Part shown: positions 27,627-40,981 of the stretch, one piece after another | How positions within the stretch are numbered: position 1 is the first letter of the stretch | Layout of the letters: each line of letters opens with the position of its first letter | Assembly: GCA_001970955.1 (NCBI GenBank) | Contig: MPUH01000545.1 | Coordinates: 1 to 46,875 of the forward strand | Direction: 5' to 3' | DNA: 46,875 bases | From: Stentor coeruleus | Lineage: Eukaryota; Ciliophora; Heterotrichea; Heterotrichida; Stentoridae | The notes under the pieces: model-generated | What the model saw: the letters and a program-made list of their open reading frames with translations, nothing else | What the model was told of the DNA's origin: nothing | Databases searched by the model: none | Made by a program: the position numbers and the translations under genes

Positions 27627-28214
27627 TTATAGGGGGGCTAGTTTGGTTAATTTTATTATAACATTTATTTTTAAAGAAATAGATTGATGAGTTTTGAGGA
27701 ATTAGGCTTATTTTAATAGGATTTTTGTATCTTTTAGAAAATTATATGAGTTATTATTTGGTGATTTTTTTATGATACTCGGATGATGGGTGTTAACTTT
27801 TATAACACTTTTATGATCATTGTATTTGTTGTTAAATTATCTTTAAAGACTAGTTTTAGTAGAGAGAATTGCTTAGAATCTACTATTAAATACAAAAAAA
27901 CTTATATTTTTATAGATTTCTTTCATATTTTCTTTTGCATTTATAACTTTTTAGTTATCATGATTCCTTGTCTTATTACAATGGTATAATATTTATAAAT
28001 GAATTTGAAATCCTGATTTAAACCTTATTTTTTCACTACAATCATTTCAACAAACTATTATTAATCCTTCCAAACCAAAATAATCAAATTATAATTATAA
28101 GTTAATAAAAACCATCAGTACAATAAAATATAAAAGAATCTTTACAATTTCTTAAACAGAATCGAAATAAATTACTAATAATAAGATATAATCTGTTGTA
28201 AGAAATGCTAATTT
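27627..28214. other. Divergent intergenic region upstream of the dynein-like gene
   Basis: 588 nt, AT-rich, expected to hold promoters for both flanking genes. A 68-codon plus frame at 27783-27989 is hydrophobic Phe/Ile-rich and typical of translated spacer. No motif can be named. Confidence 0.5.
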
Positions 28215-31200
28215 ATGAGCTATAAAAAAATGGAACAGAAAAGGATTGTTTTGCCTAACTTAAGCAAGCTAAGCAGTTCATCAGGATCAATTGGTAACTT
28301 GGGTAGTAGTCGGGTAATGGAATTTTCTCCAACAAAAACTTTTCAAGACTACTCCAGTGTAGAAACCAAGAAAATGGAACAAACGACTTATAAAGATAGT
28401 AATGAAGCGACAACAAAACAAGATGTAGATTCAGTGTAAACATTATTTAGGTCAAGAAAAAACTCAGCAGGAAGAAGGCCACGTCCTCCTAGCAATAAAC
28501 CTGAACAAGGGTTAAGATTTGAGTCGAATCCAGCCAGGCACTTCAAAAAAACCAACTCGATCAAGCCCGCCAATGTGAAGTCCCCAGGGAGGTCAAGAAA
28601 AAAGACTAAATCTCCTCTTCCAGGTCGAAACGTTGTTTATCAGCCCCCATCTCCTAAGTTCCAAGTCGAACCTCCTCCTCGTAAAAAGCTTCTCCCAAAA
28701 AGTATCGATGATAAAAAACCAATAACCGAATTCACAAATCCTCGAGAACAAATCGCTGATCTAGTCATGCAAGTACAAAAAACCTCATTACCCATTGCTT
28801 TAGATAGAAAGTATACAACAGATAAACGTCTTGTTTTCCTACCTTCAGACAATCCTCCAGACGACCCAGCGGGAAGCGTATTGTTTACAAAACATGGGTT
28901 TTTTGAAATCCCTAAAGAAAAAAACCAGCCATCAAAATTCATATCAAAAAGGGAATTTATTATGGAAAGCTATTATAAAGACGTGTTTTCAAAGCTCCCT
29001 TTAGTTATAAATTTCTATAGGAGGAAGTTTTTAGCTAAATGGTTTTTGGAGACTAGAAAAGCGCATTATAAAAAACATAGGCAGATGCTTAAAGAGAATT
29101 TGTGGCTATCTTCTGATATTTTTGCAAAGACATTTACTAAAATCACAAAACCTTTATATGGGATTTTGAATATACATGGTATAGAAATGAAAGAAAATAT
29201 TGTTTATGGGAAAAGGCATATAGAGTTTAATCAAAGGCAACAAATTGCACTTACTGAAGCGACTAAAGTCTATGAAGCTTCAACATCTGAGATTGTTAAT
29301 ATAATGGAAGAAGTGACAAGTACACTGAAGAAAACTCAAGCTAAACAAAAGGAAGACTTGAAAAACCAGCAAATGGCTGAGAAAATCGAAACTCGTAAAG
29401 ACCCTTTTATAGGAATTGAAAAGAAAAAACGCGGCAAAGCTCGATACCGGGAGTTAAAAGAGCAGCAAATGAAACTTCAAGAGAAACTAAATGATGCTTA
29501 TTTGATTTCTATAAGACTTAGATATTTAAGTACTATAAGTGAGATGCTTGAAAAAAATTTCGAGTTTATTTCCAGCCTTTTGTGTAGCCAACACAAGCCG
29601 AAATTTGAACTTATCCTTATGATTAGAGAAACTTTATATTTGGAGCCAGAACTTGATATACAAAAAAACACAATTTTAACCTGTGCGAATAATTTAATGA
29701 ATGTAATATTGAGCAATAGATACATGACAGAAATCGAAGCTTTTTTTAATGAGAATTTCTACCTTGCCCAACCTTGTAAAGTTTCATATTCAGTGTTTAT
29801 ATCTTTAGCATTACAGAGTACCCAACGTTTTAAAACATATAAAGAAGTACTTGAAAAAGAAATCGATAGGGATATTGAAGCCTCAGCTAAGTTTACAAGT
29901 CAATACAAGCATTTAGAAAGCATTAAAATGGTTGGAGTCTCCTGGCTTAACCAACTTAAAGACAAATTCTTCGATGTTGTTGCTTTTTATAAAGACAATT
30001 ACGAACAGTTCAATAAATTCTCATTAAAAATCGATGAAATCCCAACTTCAAACTATACTTCCGGCATGCTGACAATTGAAACAGCTAGTCTTAGAAACAA
30101 CCTTCAAGAAATCCCTAAAGGTGTTATAAGTTCTCTTAAAGAACGTTTATTAGAAATCATAACTCACGAATCTTCAGAATTGAAAACCGAACTTTTTACC
30201 CATCATGCTTTATTAGAAGAAAAAGCGTCAACTTTACCTCAATTTGTCGAGCAAGTCATGTCAACTTCAGTACTAAAACAAACAAAACTTAAAGAATGGG
30301 AAAGAAAAATCGGTTTTGTTTCTGAATGTGTAAATTTGTGTAGAAAAGAAAATGTTAGAATCCCAGGGAATACTTCTATGGCTATAGATGAATGTAGGGG
30401 TATTATAAAAAATTTACCATCACAAATATCGAAAGCAGAGGTGAATTATCAGGAATATCGAGCTCATTTTGAGAATCAAATGCAAAGAGGTTCATCACAG
30501 TTATCGAAAAAAATTCAAAAGTTTCAGATTAAGTATATTGATAGATATTTATTTGAAAATGATAGACTTGGACAGACAATTTCTACAATGAAAGAATTGG
30601 AAAAAAGAGAAGAAGCTTTGAGTGCTATGAAACAAAGAGTTGAACTTTATGAAGAATTTAATAATGTACTTGCTTGTATTAGGCCACCTGGAGAAGAAGT
30701 TCTTGCTATACAGTGTAGGAAAGAATTTACAGCTACTTTTGAATTACATTGTGATACATTAAAGTTTTGGAAACTTGCTAATTATTGGAAGGAACATTTA
30801 GAAGGATGGCTAGCATCAACATTTCTTAAACTTCAGGTACCTAAGATGTATAAGAAAATTGATAAGATTTTAGATAAGTTAAAGGTCGGGACTTTTGTGA
30901 GTAAACTGTTTATGAATAACTCGGAAAAAATATTGAAAATGCTTAGTGATGAAATTGAAGAGATTGTCGCAATGAAGGAGATATTGTTTATTTTAAAAAG
31001 TGAAGTACTAAAGCCACGGCACTGGGAACTGATTTTCAAGATAATCAAAAAGCCGCACTTTATGAATATCCCATTCAAACTCCAAGACCTAAAAGAAGCA
31101 AGTATGCCAAAATTCCTTAACAAAATACAGCATCTCTACCTTGAAGCTAAAGAAGAATCTCGTCAAGAAAGTAACCTAATTAACATCAAAAACGTTTGGG

Positions 31201-34200
31201 ATACTCTTGAATTTATAACCGAGCCTTATCGTGACCGTATGGATACTTTTACTCTAAAAAACTATCAAGAAGTTCAATCAGCTATTGAAGAGCATCTAGC
31301 AATAATAGAAAACATTGAAAAAACTCAATATTCCGAGCATATCCAACCAGAAATAGATGACTGGCGTATAAAACTTAGACATATGCAAAAAGTATTAGAA
31401 TACTGGGTCAATGCCCAAGAAGCCTGGCTACAATTAGAACCAATTTTTACATCAGGACATATGCAAAAAACTCTTCCACAAGAACATGAAGCTTTTAATT
31501 CTATACAATCAAATCTACGTAGGATTATGTGGAGCACAGATAACACCCCTAAAGCTGCGTTTAATTTACTTGTGGCTAATAGAGATAATATTCTTTTGAG
31601 TATTTTAGATGGACTTTCAAGGATAAGGAAGAATATTAAAGGCTTTCTTGAGACTAGACGTTCGAATTTCCCTAGGTTTTTCTTCCTTTCTGATCCCCAA
31701 TTGCTTGAGTTTTTGAGTAAAATTCATAGCAGGGAACAATATGATAAACATATTTCAGTTATCTTCCCTGGATGCTATAAACTTTATGTTAAAGAAATTA
31801 ATCCAAGACATTTTACAACAGAAGAAGATCAGGATCTTGATAAAGCACCATTTAGCAATTTTACCCCAGCTGGAAATGAGTTGCTTGGACCATTTGAGTT
31901 TTCTGAATCATCACTAATACAAGATATGGGGATTATTCAGGGAATTGATAATAATTTAGTTGCTAAGCAGCAGGTATTGATGGAGAAATATCCAGAAGAA
32001 ATTGAACTTGGAGGTATGCACCCTTATGAAATACTTGGGATGTTTGGAGCTAATCAAGAGGTATTGTTTTTCGAGAAATCAGTAGGGATTCATGAAGGTG
32101 TTGAAGGGTGGATAAGCGAAGTCGAAAGACAAATGAAAGAGTCTATAAGTAAAATGCTCTCATTCGCCGTTAGTACTTTTCCAAAGCAATCTTTAGATGA
32201 ATGGGTTTTAGATTACCCCCAACAAGTTATATACACTGCAGTATTACTAATTTTAACCCATGAAATCACTGAACTTATGGAAGAGAATGCAAAAGATACA
32301 GGATCTAATTCAAGTGAAAGTTATGATGAAGGTGATGGAATTCCAGAAGATTATGAAGAACATTTTTCTAAAGTGTATTTCGGAAGTGTCACAAACTCTA
32401 AATCTATGGGCCAAAGCAAGCTGGAAATGATGAAAATTCTTCAAAGCAAAAACTATAGAGGACTTTTTTTAAGGTTACAGTTTTGGATAAATCAATTGAC
32501 TAAGTCTATACAAGCTGATCAAGAAACAAAACAAAGATTATCCCCTGTGCATTTAATGGGTTTAAGGTCTTTAGTGTTCTTTTTATGTTATCAAAGAGAT
32601 GTTGTAGGGAATTTATTAGAGAAAAAAATACTTAATATTGATGATTTTGAGTGGCTGAAACATTTTAGGATATATTGGAAAGCTGAAGATAATATTACTA
32701 AAATTGAGTGTGGAGGACTTCATATGATGCAGGGTGCAGAATATTTGGGAACAAGTTATAGGATGCTGTGTACACCTTTGACCACAAAGTATTTTTTGTA
32801 TATTGCGTGCACTTTAAGAGAGTCGTCTAGTGTTTTGTTTAAAACAAATACAAGCCACCAGTGTGCTGGAGATATTTTCGAAGAATTCTGTAACTGGTGT
32901 GGTATGGGTAGCAAAGCCATTAACATAACTGAAGGTACCAGTACAAGCACTTTAATGCAAGTACTTAATGGAGCAGCTTTAGCAAACCTTTGGGTTATAT
33001 TCGAGCATATAAATAAACTTTGTAGAGCTGACTTACAAATAATTATAAAAGAAATCCAAATGGTTCAACAGCAATTCTTAATCTCAGATAACACAGATAG
33101 TCATATCGACTCTAGTATCAACAAAACAGCTCGTTCAGGTAGTGACTCATCTTCTCATCAAGTTAAACTTCCTATAAAATCCCCAACATCAATATTTGTA
33201 GTCTTAGCTTCAGTAAACTCATATAGTCCTTTAGATTCAAATTTAATGACAACTTTATCAAACAGTTTTAGATGTACAGAAATGATGAGACCAGACTACA
33301 AAATAATAGCTTCGGTTATGTTTATTAGAGAAGGGTTCAGATATCATCAAGGCCTTAGTCGTATGATATCTGATTTCTGTCGAAATCTTATAGAAAAATT
33401 CGATCTTCAGTTGGCAATTACAACTCGAGATATTCAGACTGCTATTGTTATAGCAAAAAAGTTTAGAGATGCATTAGCTGTAGATAATGATTTAGAACTT
33501 GGAGAAACACAAGCTGTTGGTAAAGCTTGCAAGTTATACTTTATTCCAAAACTTATGTATACAAATGGACCAGGGGATAAAGAAAAAGCTGTATATGAAA
33601 TAATAGATGATTGTGTTGCTAGTGTATTTCGTAAACGCCAACGTGGAGCATTTGAACAACCTGAGCTAAGGAAAGGACTTGAACAAGCTTTTCAGAATAT
33701 GAAATTTATGTTCCAAGAGCATCAAATCCGTGTTGCTGAAGAAATTTATTATGGTTTACGTTTCCATAGAGCAGTTATGATACTTGGGGAAAAAAACTCA
33801 GGGAAGTCAGCAGTTTTAAGCCTTTTGTCAACAGCTTTAAAGAACCTTTACGAGCTGCAAGTTAGCGAGTATCCTATAAACCCAAACATTTTCACTTACA
33901 AACAGTTCTTCGGGTCTTTAAATTCAGAAAAAATCCAAAAACCCGGGATTTTAACGAGAATAACAGAACCATCTTGTGAAGAAGCTAAAGAATTCCATGC
34001 TAAATGGTTAGTTTTCGAATGTGAAAAACTTAAATCCTGGTGGCTTGAAAGTTTTTTATCTTTTATAGACCACTCGCCTCTTCTTAGATCAGAATGTTAT
34101 ACTTTAGAGCCTTGGGAATTATGTTTATCTCAAAAAACAATGGCTAATAGTATTAAGAACTCTATTTGCTTACCTAATTTAGTTCATGTTTATATCCCAA

Positions 34201-37200
34201 AAGATATGCAGCTTATCTTCAAATGTGAAAACATAGGAAATGCTTCACCTGCAATTTTTACTAAGCTTAGTACCCATTATGTACGTGAAAACTATGTCTC
34301 ATGGGAATGTTTTATAGTACCAGTAAGCAAGGATTTAAGCGACAAATTCATAAAATATGGTCTTTTAAGTCAATGGGTTCAGGATATATTCCAAGACAAA
34401 ATCAACCCTTTTATCATAAAACTTCATAAGCAATTCAAAAACTCTTCAGTTTGGAACACAAAAGCTTTAACACAATCATACTGTAGGCTACTTGACCCTA
34501 TTATTGAACTTGGGATTATACCATATAGTAAACCTCTTGGGGAAAATGAAGGGCTTTATTCACCATCGACTCAAGAACTGTATGATTATTCTATAAAATA
34601 CGCCAATAGTCATTTAGGACTTCAAGAATTCAAAGACCGCCTTGAACTTGTTATGGTGTTTTCAACCATTTGGACCTACGGACTTGTGCTTTGTGAAGAA
34701 GAAAAACTAGCTTTTTCTAGCATATTCAAAAAACACTTTGCTGAAAACAATGCTAAATATCCTTACCCTAATGATATTGATATTTTTGATAATTATATAG
34801 ACTGGGAAAGTATGGGTTTTATGCAGATTTTTTCTGAATTCTCATTATATGGACTAACTTCCCCACAGCCACCTGAAATCCTTGTCCCATCACAGTTTAT
34901 ATGTCGAGCATATTTTATATGTAAACAAGTTCTTATATCAAGCCAAAATCATTACCCTAGCTTATATCATGTCAATCTTTTCGGCCCAGTGAGCTCTGGG
35001 AAAACTTCCCTTATAAAAATTTTATCAGCCAATTATCAGAATATGACAATAAATAGAACTGTTGATAATAATTTAAGTATTAAAAGCTTGCATAGAGCTG
35101 TGTCGAAAAATACAGTATTTAAAACCCCTGGGATGGATAATGAGAAAAAAATACTTATGGTTATTGAAGATATGCATTTAGATGAAAGCGGGGATTTAAG
35201 AGAGTCGATTATGTTTTGGATTAAACATAAAGGGTATTATGACCCAAAAAATCTGATATTTAAAGAGTTTCATGATATTAATTTTATCACATGCTCTTAT
35301 GAGATGGGAAAAGATTCTACTGGGCATTGTTTGTATATGGAAGCCCCACATGCTAGTATTTATAAGCAGTCATTAGTGAATTATGTTTACCTAAGACCTA
35401 CACCTATTGATATGTTAATACATCGTTTTCTTAAACTTATCACCTCTGTGATCTCATCAATTAGACAAGATCATCTAGATGACCCAATTTTCTCCTTTCA
35501 ACGCGTACTAAAACATTATAAAACCCTACTTTTTTTCACAAGTAACCTTGAATTGTATCCAGAAGCTGAACTCAAAGAAGAAGAGCGAGTTTCTGAAATC
35601 CTTATTTATGAAACCTTCAGATCTTTCCGTGATGCACTTAGAGATAAAAAACCTTTAGAGTTGAAAATACTTGAAATTGTCAGCAAAAAGCTCAAAGTTG
35701 TTAAAGAATCAGTAGATTTTATGTATGGTAACTATGCTCAAGATGAGGTTGAATACAACATTTTGGTTCCATACACAAAACAACCAAGTAGCAAATATCG
35801 AGACATCCAATCTTTCATAGTAGAAAAAGCTCGGAAATATACTTTACTAAGTGAAGATCAAACTTTAACTATAAGCGCTCATTGTTTACATTCAAGTTCT
35901 TTAGACTATATTTGGGCCTTTTGTAGGATTTTGCAAGGGGACTATTTACACGGTATCATTGAAATCCCTGTCGGCCAAGGGGCTTATGAATGTTTACAAA
36001 TGGCATGTTTACTTAAAAACACAAGGCTTGTTGAATCACATACAAAACTTTTTGGAGACACTGAGAAATTTAAGCTTGATTTCGAAAATGCTCTTTTTTC
36101 TGTGCTTATGGGTGTTAGGAAAAATCAAGTAAACCCTGAAAATTTTGTCCCTTGCGTATTTTTGTGTCATACTGCGCATATTAAAGAAAGAGAATGTTTT
36201 GATTTTTTAAATGCGTTTATTACTGGCAAAGAATCTGATTTGAAGATTTTTAGTAAAGAATTTATTGAGAAAGTATCACAGTTGGAAAAAAGAAAAATAC
36301 AGCTTGCTGCGGTGTCGGTTAAAGATGAAAATCCTGTAAAATCAGCTTTAGTTTCAGCGAGAAGATACTTTCACACAATTATCATGACAACTTCAACTGA
36401 AGAGTATGAAAAATTACACAAATCTTATCCAAGACTACTTGAAAAATGTGAGGTTATCCTTGATGCAACACATACTGATTTCACAGAAAGCTCAAATCTA
36501 ATGGAAAAATATCTAGTTTATAAAGGTATTGAATCTAGTATGGCTGATATAATAACTGAACTGTTTATGTATATAAGAGGTGTTTTTGAAAGAAAAGAAT
36601 ATTATATAAGCCTTGATCATTCCCCTATAGAAACAACTCCAATATCCACGTTTATGTGCAACAAAAGATTGATTTTATTTGTTGATTTACTTGCTTTGAT
36701 TATAAATGAAAGGACTGAAAAGATGAAAGATTATAAGTCGACTGTAGAAAATATGCTTAACAAAACTAAAAAATTCCAGAAACTTCACTCGCAGTTAGAA
36801 AATAATATGACATCCTTACAAGATTTTTCTATGAGAACAAGCTCGAATATCAGTTCAATCAAAATGCAGATAGAAAAAATTAGAAAAACTCAACAAGGAA
36901 AGTATCAACTTATTGAAGAAAAGGAGAAACTGAACTCAAAACTTCAAGAAGAGCTTGATGAGGTGCAGAAAGATAATGAAAAAGTGCTCTCTGATAAAAC
37001 TATGAAGTTGGAAGCTAGTTTAAATGGTCTTATAACTATGATCCAAGAGCCTGAAAAAATTTTATCCTTAAAACTCCACCCTGACCCAAGCATCCAAAAA
37101 CTCCTTGATTTCCTCTTAGGTATAACAGGTCTTCAAGACAATTTACCAGAAGTTAAAGTTCCTCCAAGTAAGCCTGGTTCAAACGTTCAATCCCACAAGT

Positions 37201-39881
37201 CCCTATCAAATATTTCTTTAGAAGAAGCTTTACGTGATTCCGAAACCTTTATCGAACTACTCAAATCCAAAGAAAACAGTGTTTTTCCAGTTAAATTCAC
37301 TGAAAGTCTTGTTGATTACATGGGTAAAACTGTCCGAAGCAAATTCAACGGTGAAATCGAATTGGCTATTTACGACTATCTAACAGCTTTAGTTGACCGT
37401 ATTGAAATAACTAAAATGCTCGAACCACAAATGAGTAAAGTTGAAGAACTTAAAAATGAAATTATCAATAACAATGTTTCAATAACCTATGCTCAAAAGT
37501 ACATAATGGATATAGAAAGAGAACTTAAACAATATTTAGACCAAGAAAGAAGGTTTAGTTCAGAATTACAAAGACGAAAACAACCTTTGCGTACTAGTGA
37601 AATAACCCATATCCGTACAGAAAACCTTATCACAGCAGTAAATGAACTCAATAAACGTTTACAGGATAAAATGAACATAATTGAAAAACTAGAAAAAAAC
37701 CTTATTGGCGACTCTTATATCCTAGCTTGTAACATAGCATATTTAGGGGTTTTAAATGTTGCACAAAGGGCTGAAGTTCGTGGAGCTCTAAGTAATATAC
37801 TTGAAACTAATGAAATATCAACAGATGAAGCATGGCAGGATCAATATTTGAATTCACATAAAATTGCTATGAAGAGGATATTAAAAGCTTTAAAATTCAC
37901 AAGGATCACTACTGGGTGTCTTGATGACCTTGATGCTTATGAAGGGATTTTAACTTATTATTTCACTAGAAACATCTCAGTTTTTATAGATGAACATGGA
38001 GATTTACAGGATTTATTATTAGAAAAACACTGTAAAGAAAAAACAATTCCTATATTGTGTTCGGTTATAAACTCAGCAAATTTACTTGAAGAAGTACTTC
38101 AGCATGATTCACAGATATTTTTAAAAGATTTCAATGAAGTCAATGAAAAAACCGACTTGAAAGGATGGAAAATCGGCCCTGGACTTACTTTAGATAACCC
38201 AGTAGTCCATAAACTATGGGAATACAATATGTCTTTTACATCAAATCCTACAAAATATAAAAATATATGCATTTTTAGCCCAAGATTCCCATTAAGCCTT
38301 TCATTGCATTTCTGGTCTTCAAATATTTTTATGTGTATCAATTCTGTAAGTGAAGATAAAGCACTTAGCGAAATAAAAGAAACGTTCATAAAACACCTTA
38401 TGGCTGAATACTGGGAAAAATATACAATAGCCAAAGACTCTTATTTAGAAAAACAGAAAGAATTTCGTGAAGTTAATCTAAGAAAAAAACTAGAGTTGAC
38501 TCAACTTGATATGGATTCATTACAAAATTATGATAATTTTATTGATTTGTTAGAAATTATCAGGGTTGTAGATCAAGCTAAAGAACTTTATGAAGAAACT
38601 AAAGAAGGGTATGAAAAACTATTGCAAGAGAACAGTTTTTTAAATACATATGGATATGTAACTTTTCTTCTTTACATATCTTTGAAGCAGGTAGGAAGGC
38701 TTATAGGTGATGTTACTTATTCATGGAAGGGTTTTATTAGGATTATAAGAGCGATATGTATTAAAACTATGAGAGATGCGAAACTTAATGGAGAAAGTGA
38801 AGGGAAGACTCATACTGCTGATGAAGATTTCTATAGCCGAGAACTCTTACCAGCAATATGGTCTACAATCCGAGCTAGTGTCCCTCAAGAAAACGCCCCT
38901 TTACTCTCACTGATTTTCTCATTAAACCTAGGTGTAATGCGTGAATCCATAACCCTCGATAATTTTGACGTCTTTGGCCAGCTTATAATGCAAGACCCTG
39001 GGATCTGTACTTGGATGATATCATTTGACCGTAACCCAACAGATGGTAATTTTGAAGAAAATTTCAATGCAATGCAAGAACTTCTTTTAACATGGTTCCC
39101 AGATTCAGATGAATGTTTAGGAAAAATACGTGAAAATTTAGCTCATTACAATTTTAGTAAACTTGAAGTTGGCAATGTTTTTAAATCTGTACTTAGTAGT
39201 GAACCTTATAAAGATATACCTTTATTTGCTAAAATATTAATAGCGGCTCATAATCCTGATTCTATGCTAAAAGCTTTTCTTAGGCAGTTTATATTTGAGA
39301 ATATGAATTCTGTTTTTGAGTATCAGGAAGAGTTTTGTAAACTGAATCATTTTATTAAAACAGCTAGTTGGTCTTTACCAATACTTTTACATTCATGGCC
39401 TGGGATTAATATTGTTAATACTATATGTTCATTGGCTAATTATTATGGTGTTGGGCTTGAGGTTATTAGGACTGATCCTGAAATTGATGACAGTTCTAAG
39501 ACGGAAACTATTGAGACTATTGATTTGATTATGAAATGTGCTGAAGAAGGAACTTGGGTTCTTATATCAACCAGCCTCTTCCCAAGTTTCTGGAAAAAAA
39601 CCTTAAATGGTCTTAATGAACTTAGTATTTCTAACAAGATCAGTAATACTTTTAGATTTTTTATTGATGCTCAAGGTCTAAGACATTATGAAATTCCTGA
39701 TAGTTTCCTTCATGAAGAATGTGTAAGGTTTTATATATCCCAATCAAATGCTGAAGACCTTGAAAGTTTCGAAGATGTGTGGACAAGTATTTTATTAGAA
39801 AATGTAATAAAACCTGAAGTTATTGAAGCAGAACAAATCTCAAGTATATTTATAGAAAATTCAGAGCTTAAAAATTTCTAA
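28215..39881 (+). CDS. Divergent dynein heavy chain-like protein with a degenerate AAA1 ATPase site
   Basis: Spliced protein of 3883 aa (intron 28436-28450). Dynein architecture is clear. The linker has FPRFFFLSDPQLLEFLSK (~1145) and EGVEGWISEVERQMKESISK. AAA1 begins with GAEYLGTSYRMLCTPLT (~1502). AAA2 has P-loop GEKNSGKS (~1852), AAA3 has GPVSSGKT (~2251), and AAA4-AAA6 flank a coiled-coil stalk and a microtubule-binding-like tip (~2830-3160). In AAA1 the invariant GPAGTGKTE is replaced by SSSVLFKTNTSHQ, and Walker B FDEFNR by IFEHINK, so the main motor ATPase should be inactive. AAA4 reads PVGQGAYE, without a P-loop Lys/Arg. In the AAA2 region NASPAIFTKL stands where SPATVSRCG is normal, removing the Arg finger. 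The chain ends ~75 residues after the AAA6 FRFFIDAQ motif, so the usual C-terminal domain is missing. A DNHD1-like non-motor ciliary role is possible. Confidence 0.93.
28436..28450 (+). other. 15-nt intron in the dynein-like gene
   Basis: GTAAACATTATTTAG. Splicing joins codon 74 (GT|G, Val) to SRKNSAGRRPRPPSNKPEQG and continues into the long frame, removing an in-frame TAA. It lies after only 221 coding bases of an ~11.7-kb gene. Confidence 0.9.
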
Positions 39882-39901
39882 CCATTTTTTATATAAACAT
39901 A

Positions 39902-40981
39902 TTACTTCATCCTGTTTAAGTATTTAGGAAACGACTGTGAGTCTATAGATGATGGCTTCGTGTCGCTTTCTTCTTTTTTCTTGAGTTCCGCTTGGCGGAA
40001 CTGCTCAAATCCTTTAGGCGCAGGGCCGATTTTAGGACTTCCTTGTATTTTATTCTCTTTAGCTAATATTTGCGCTATATTTCCAGTCCCACTTAATGTT
40101 AAACTTTTTCTCATATCATTTTCATTATCAGGAACATCATCATCAGCATGATTTACATTTTCTTGTGTCCAAATTACCCCATCGCCTATAGGTTTTCCTG
40201 AAATCCCAGTAACAGGTAAAAGCCAAAGTAATTTATTTCGACCAAATACTTGAAACCAATTAGCCCTTGTTCCTTTATTATAAGTATCTTTTACAGAGTT
40301 TTTTTTATCCATACTTTCTATTGTTGTAGAATTTGTCATGATCAATCTGACATGGAATTTGAAAAATAAGGTTATGGTTATTGTCAAGAGTAAAGTTAGA
40401 GAAAATGCTGCGAATAATATAAGGTCATCATAATGATCGACTCTTCTTGTGTTAGCTACCTTAAGGATTTTTTCATAGACTGGGAAAGATAGGGAAAATA
40501 CTGATTGGTAGCTTGAGAGTAAGACATAGACTAATAAAAGCATGAAAAATTTCCGGTTGTAGAAACCTACGCAGTTGTTTATCCAAGCTGATTAGAGGTT
40601 ACGGCAATGATGGTCCATGTTTAATACACAACGATTACAAGCTGAACAATGGTGACATCGCTCTGGCTTAAAAACATGACACATTAAGCAATACCTTCTA
40701 CGTTTGTTTTCAGAATCCCCCATGTAAAAACCCCATAAAGGTGGGACTATTCCTGGGTCAGTTAGCATAGCTTTGAAGAAACTCCACAAAAGCATAAACA
40801 GGCTCATATGAAAAGTGCAAAGAAATACTTTTATAATTGGTTCTGTATACAAATTACCTTCGTATCTTGGTCCATAGATGTTAATAACGTTGAAATACAC
40901 AAATGAAATTACCATAAGGACAAAAACAACGAAAAAATTCCCGAGGATTTTATTGCAGGTCAAAGGTGAAGTCCTAGGCAT
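39902..40981 (-). CDS. DHHC-type palmitoyltransferase, intron inside the catalytic motif
   Basis: Spliced protein of 354 aa (intron 40588-40602). It transfers palmitate to cysteines of membrane-associated proteins. The N-terminus has two transmembrane segments (~11-31 and ~50-72). The cysteine-rich domain follows: RYCLMCHVFKPERCHHCSAC, NRCVLNMDHHC, then PWINNCVGFYNRKFF across the splice. Further hydrophobic segments are MLLLVYVLLSSYQSVFSL and LILFAAFSLTLLLTITITLF, giving the usual four-TM layout. The first exon alone would end DHHCRNL and a stop, losing the Pro-Trp and later Cys that the family needs. The C-terminal ~150 residues are soluble and variable. The gene is convergent with the dynein-like gene, with 20 nt between the stops. 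Confidence 0.94.
40588..40602 (-). other. 15-nt intron after the DHHC codons
   Basis: Sense sequence GTAACCTCTAATCAG. Removing it restores DHHC-PW-INNCVG, the invariant family motif, so this splice is very well supported. Confidence 0.95.

Noticed and set aside
27783..27989. 68-codon plus-strand frame
   Set aside because: Phe/Ile/Tyr-rich composition of translated AT-rich spacer, no domain, and no sign of coding bias.
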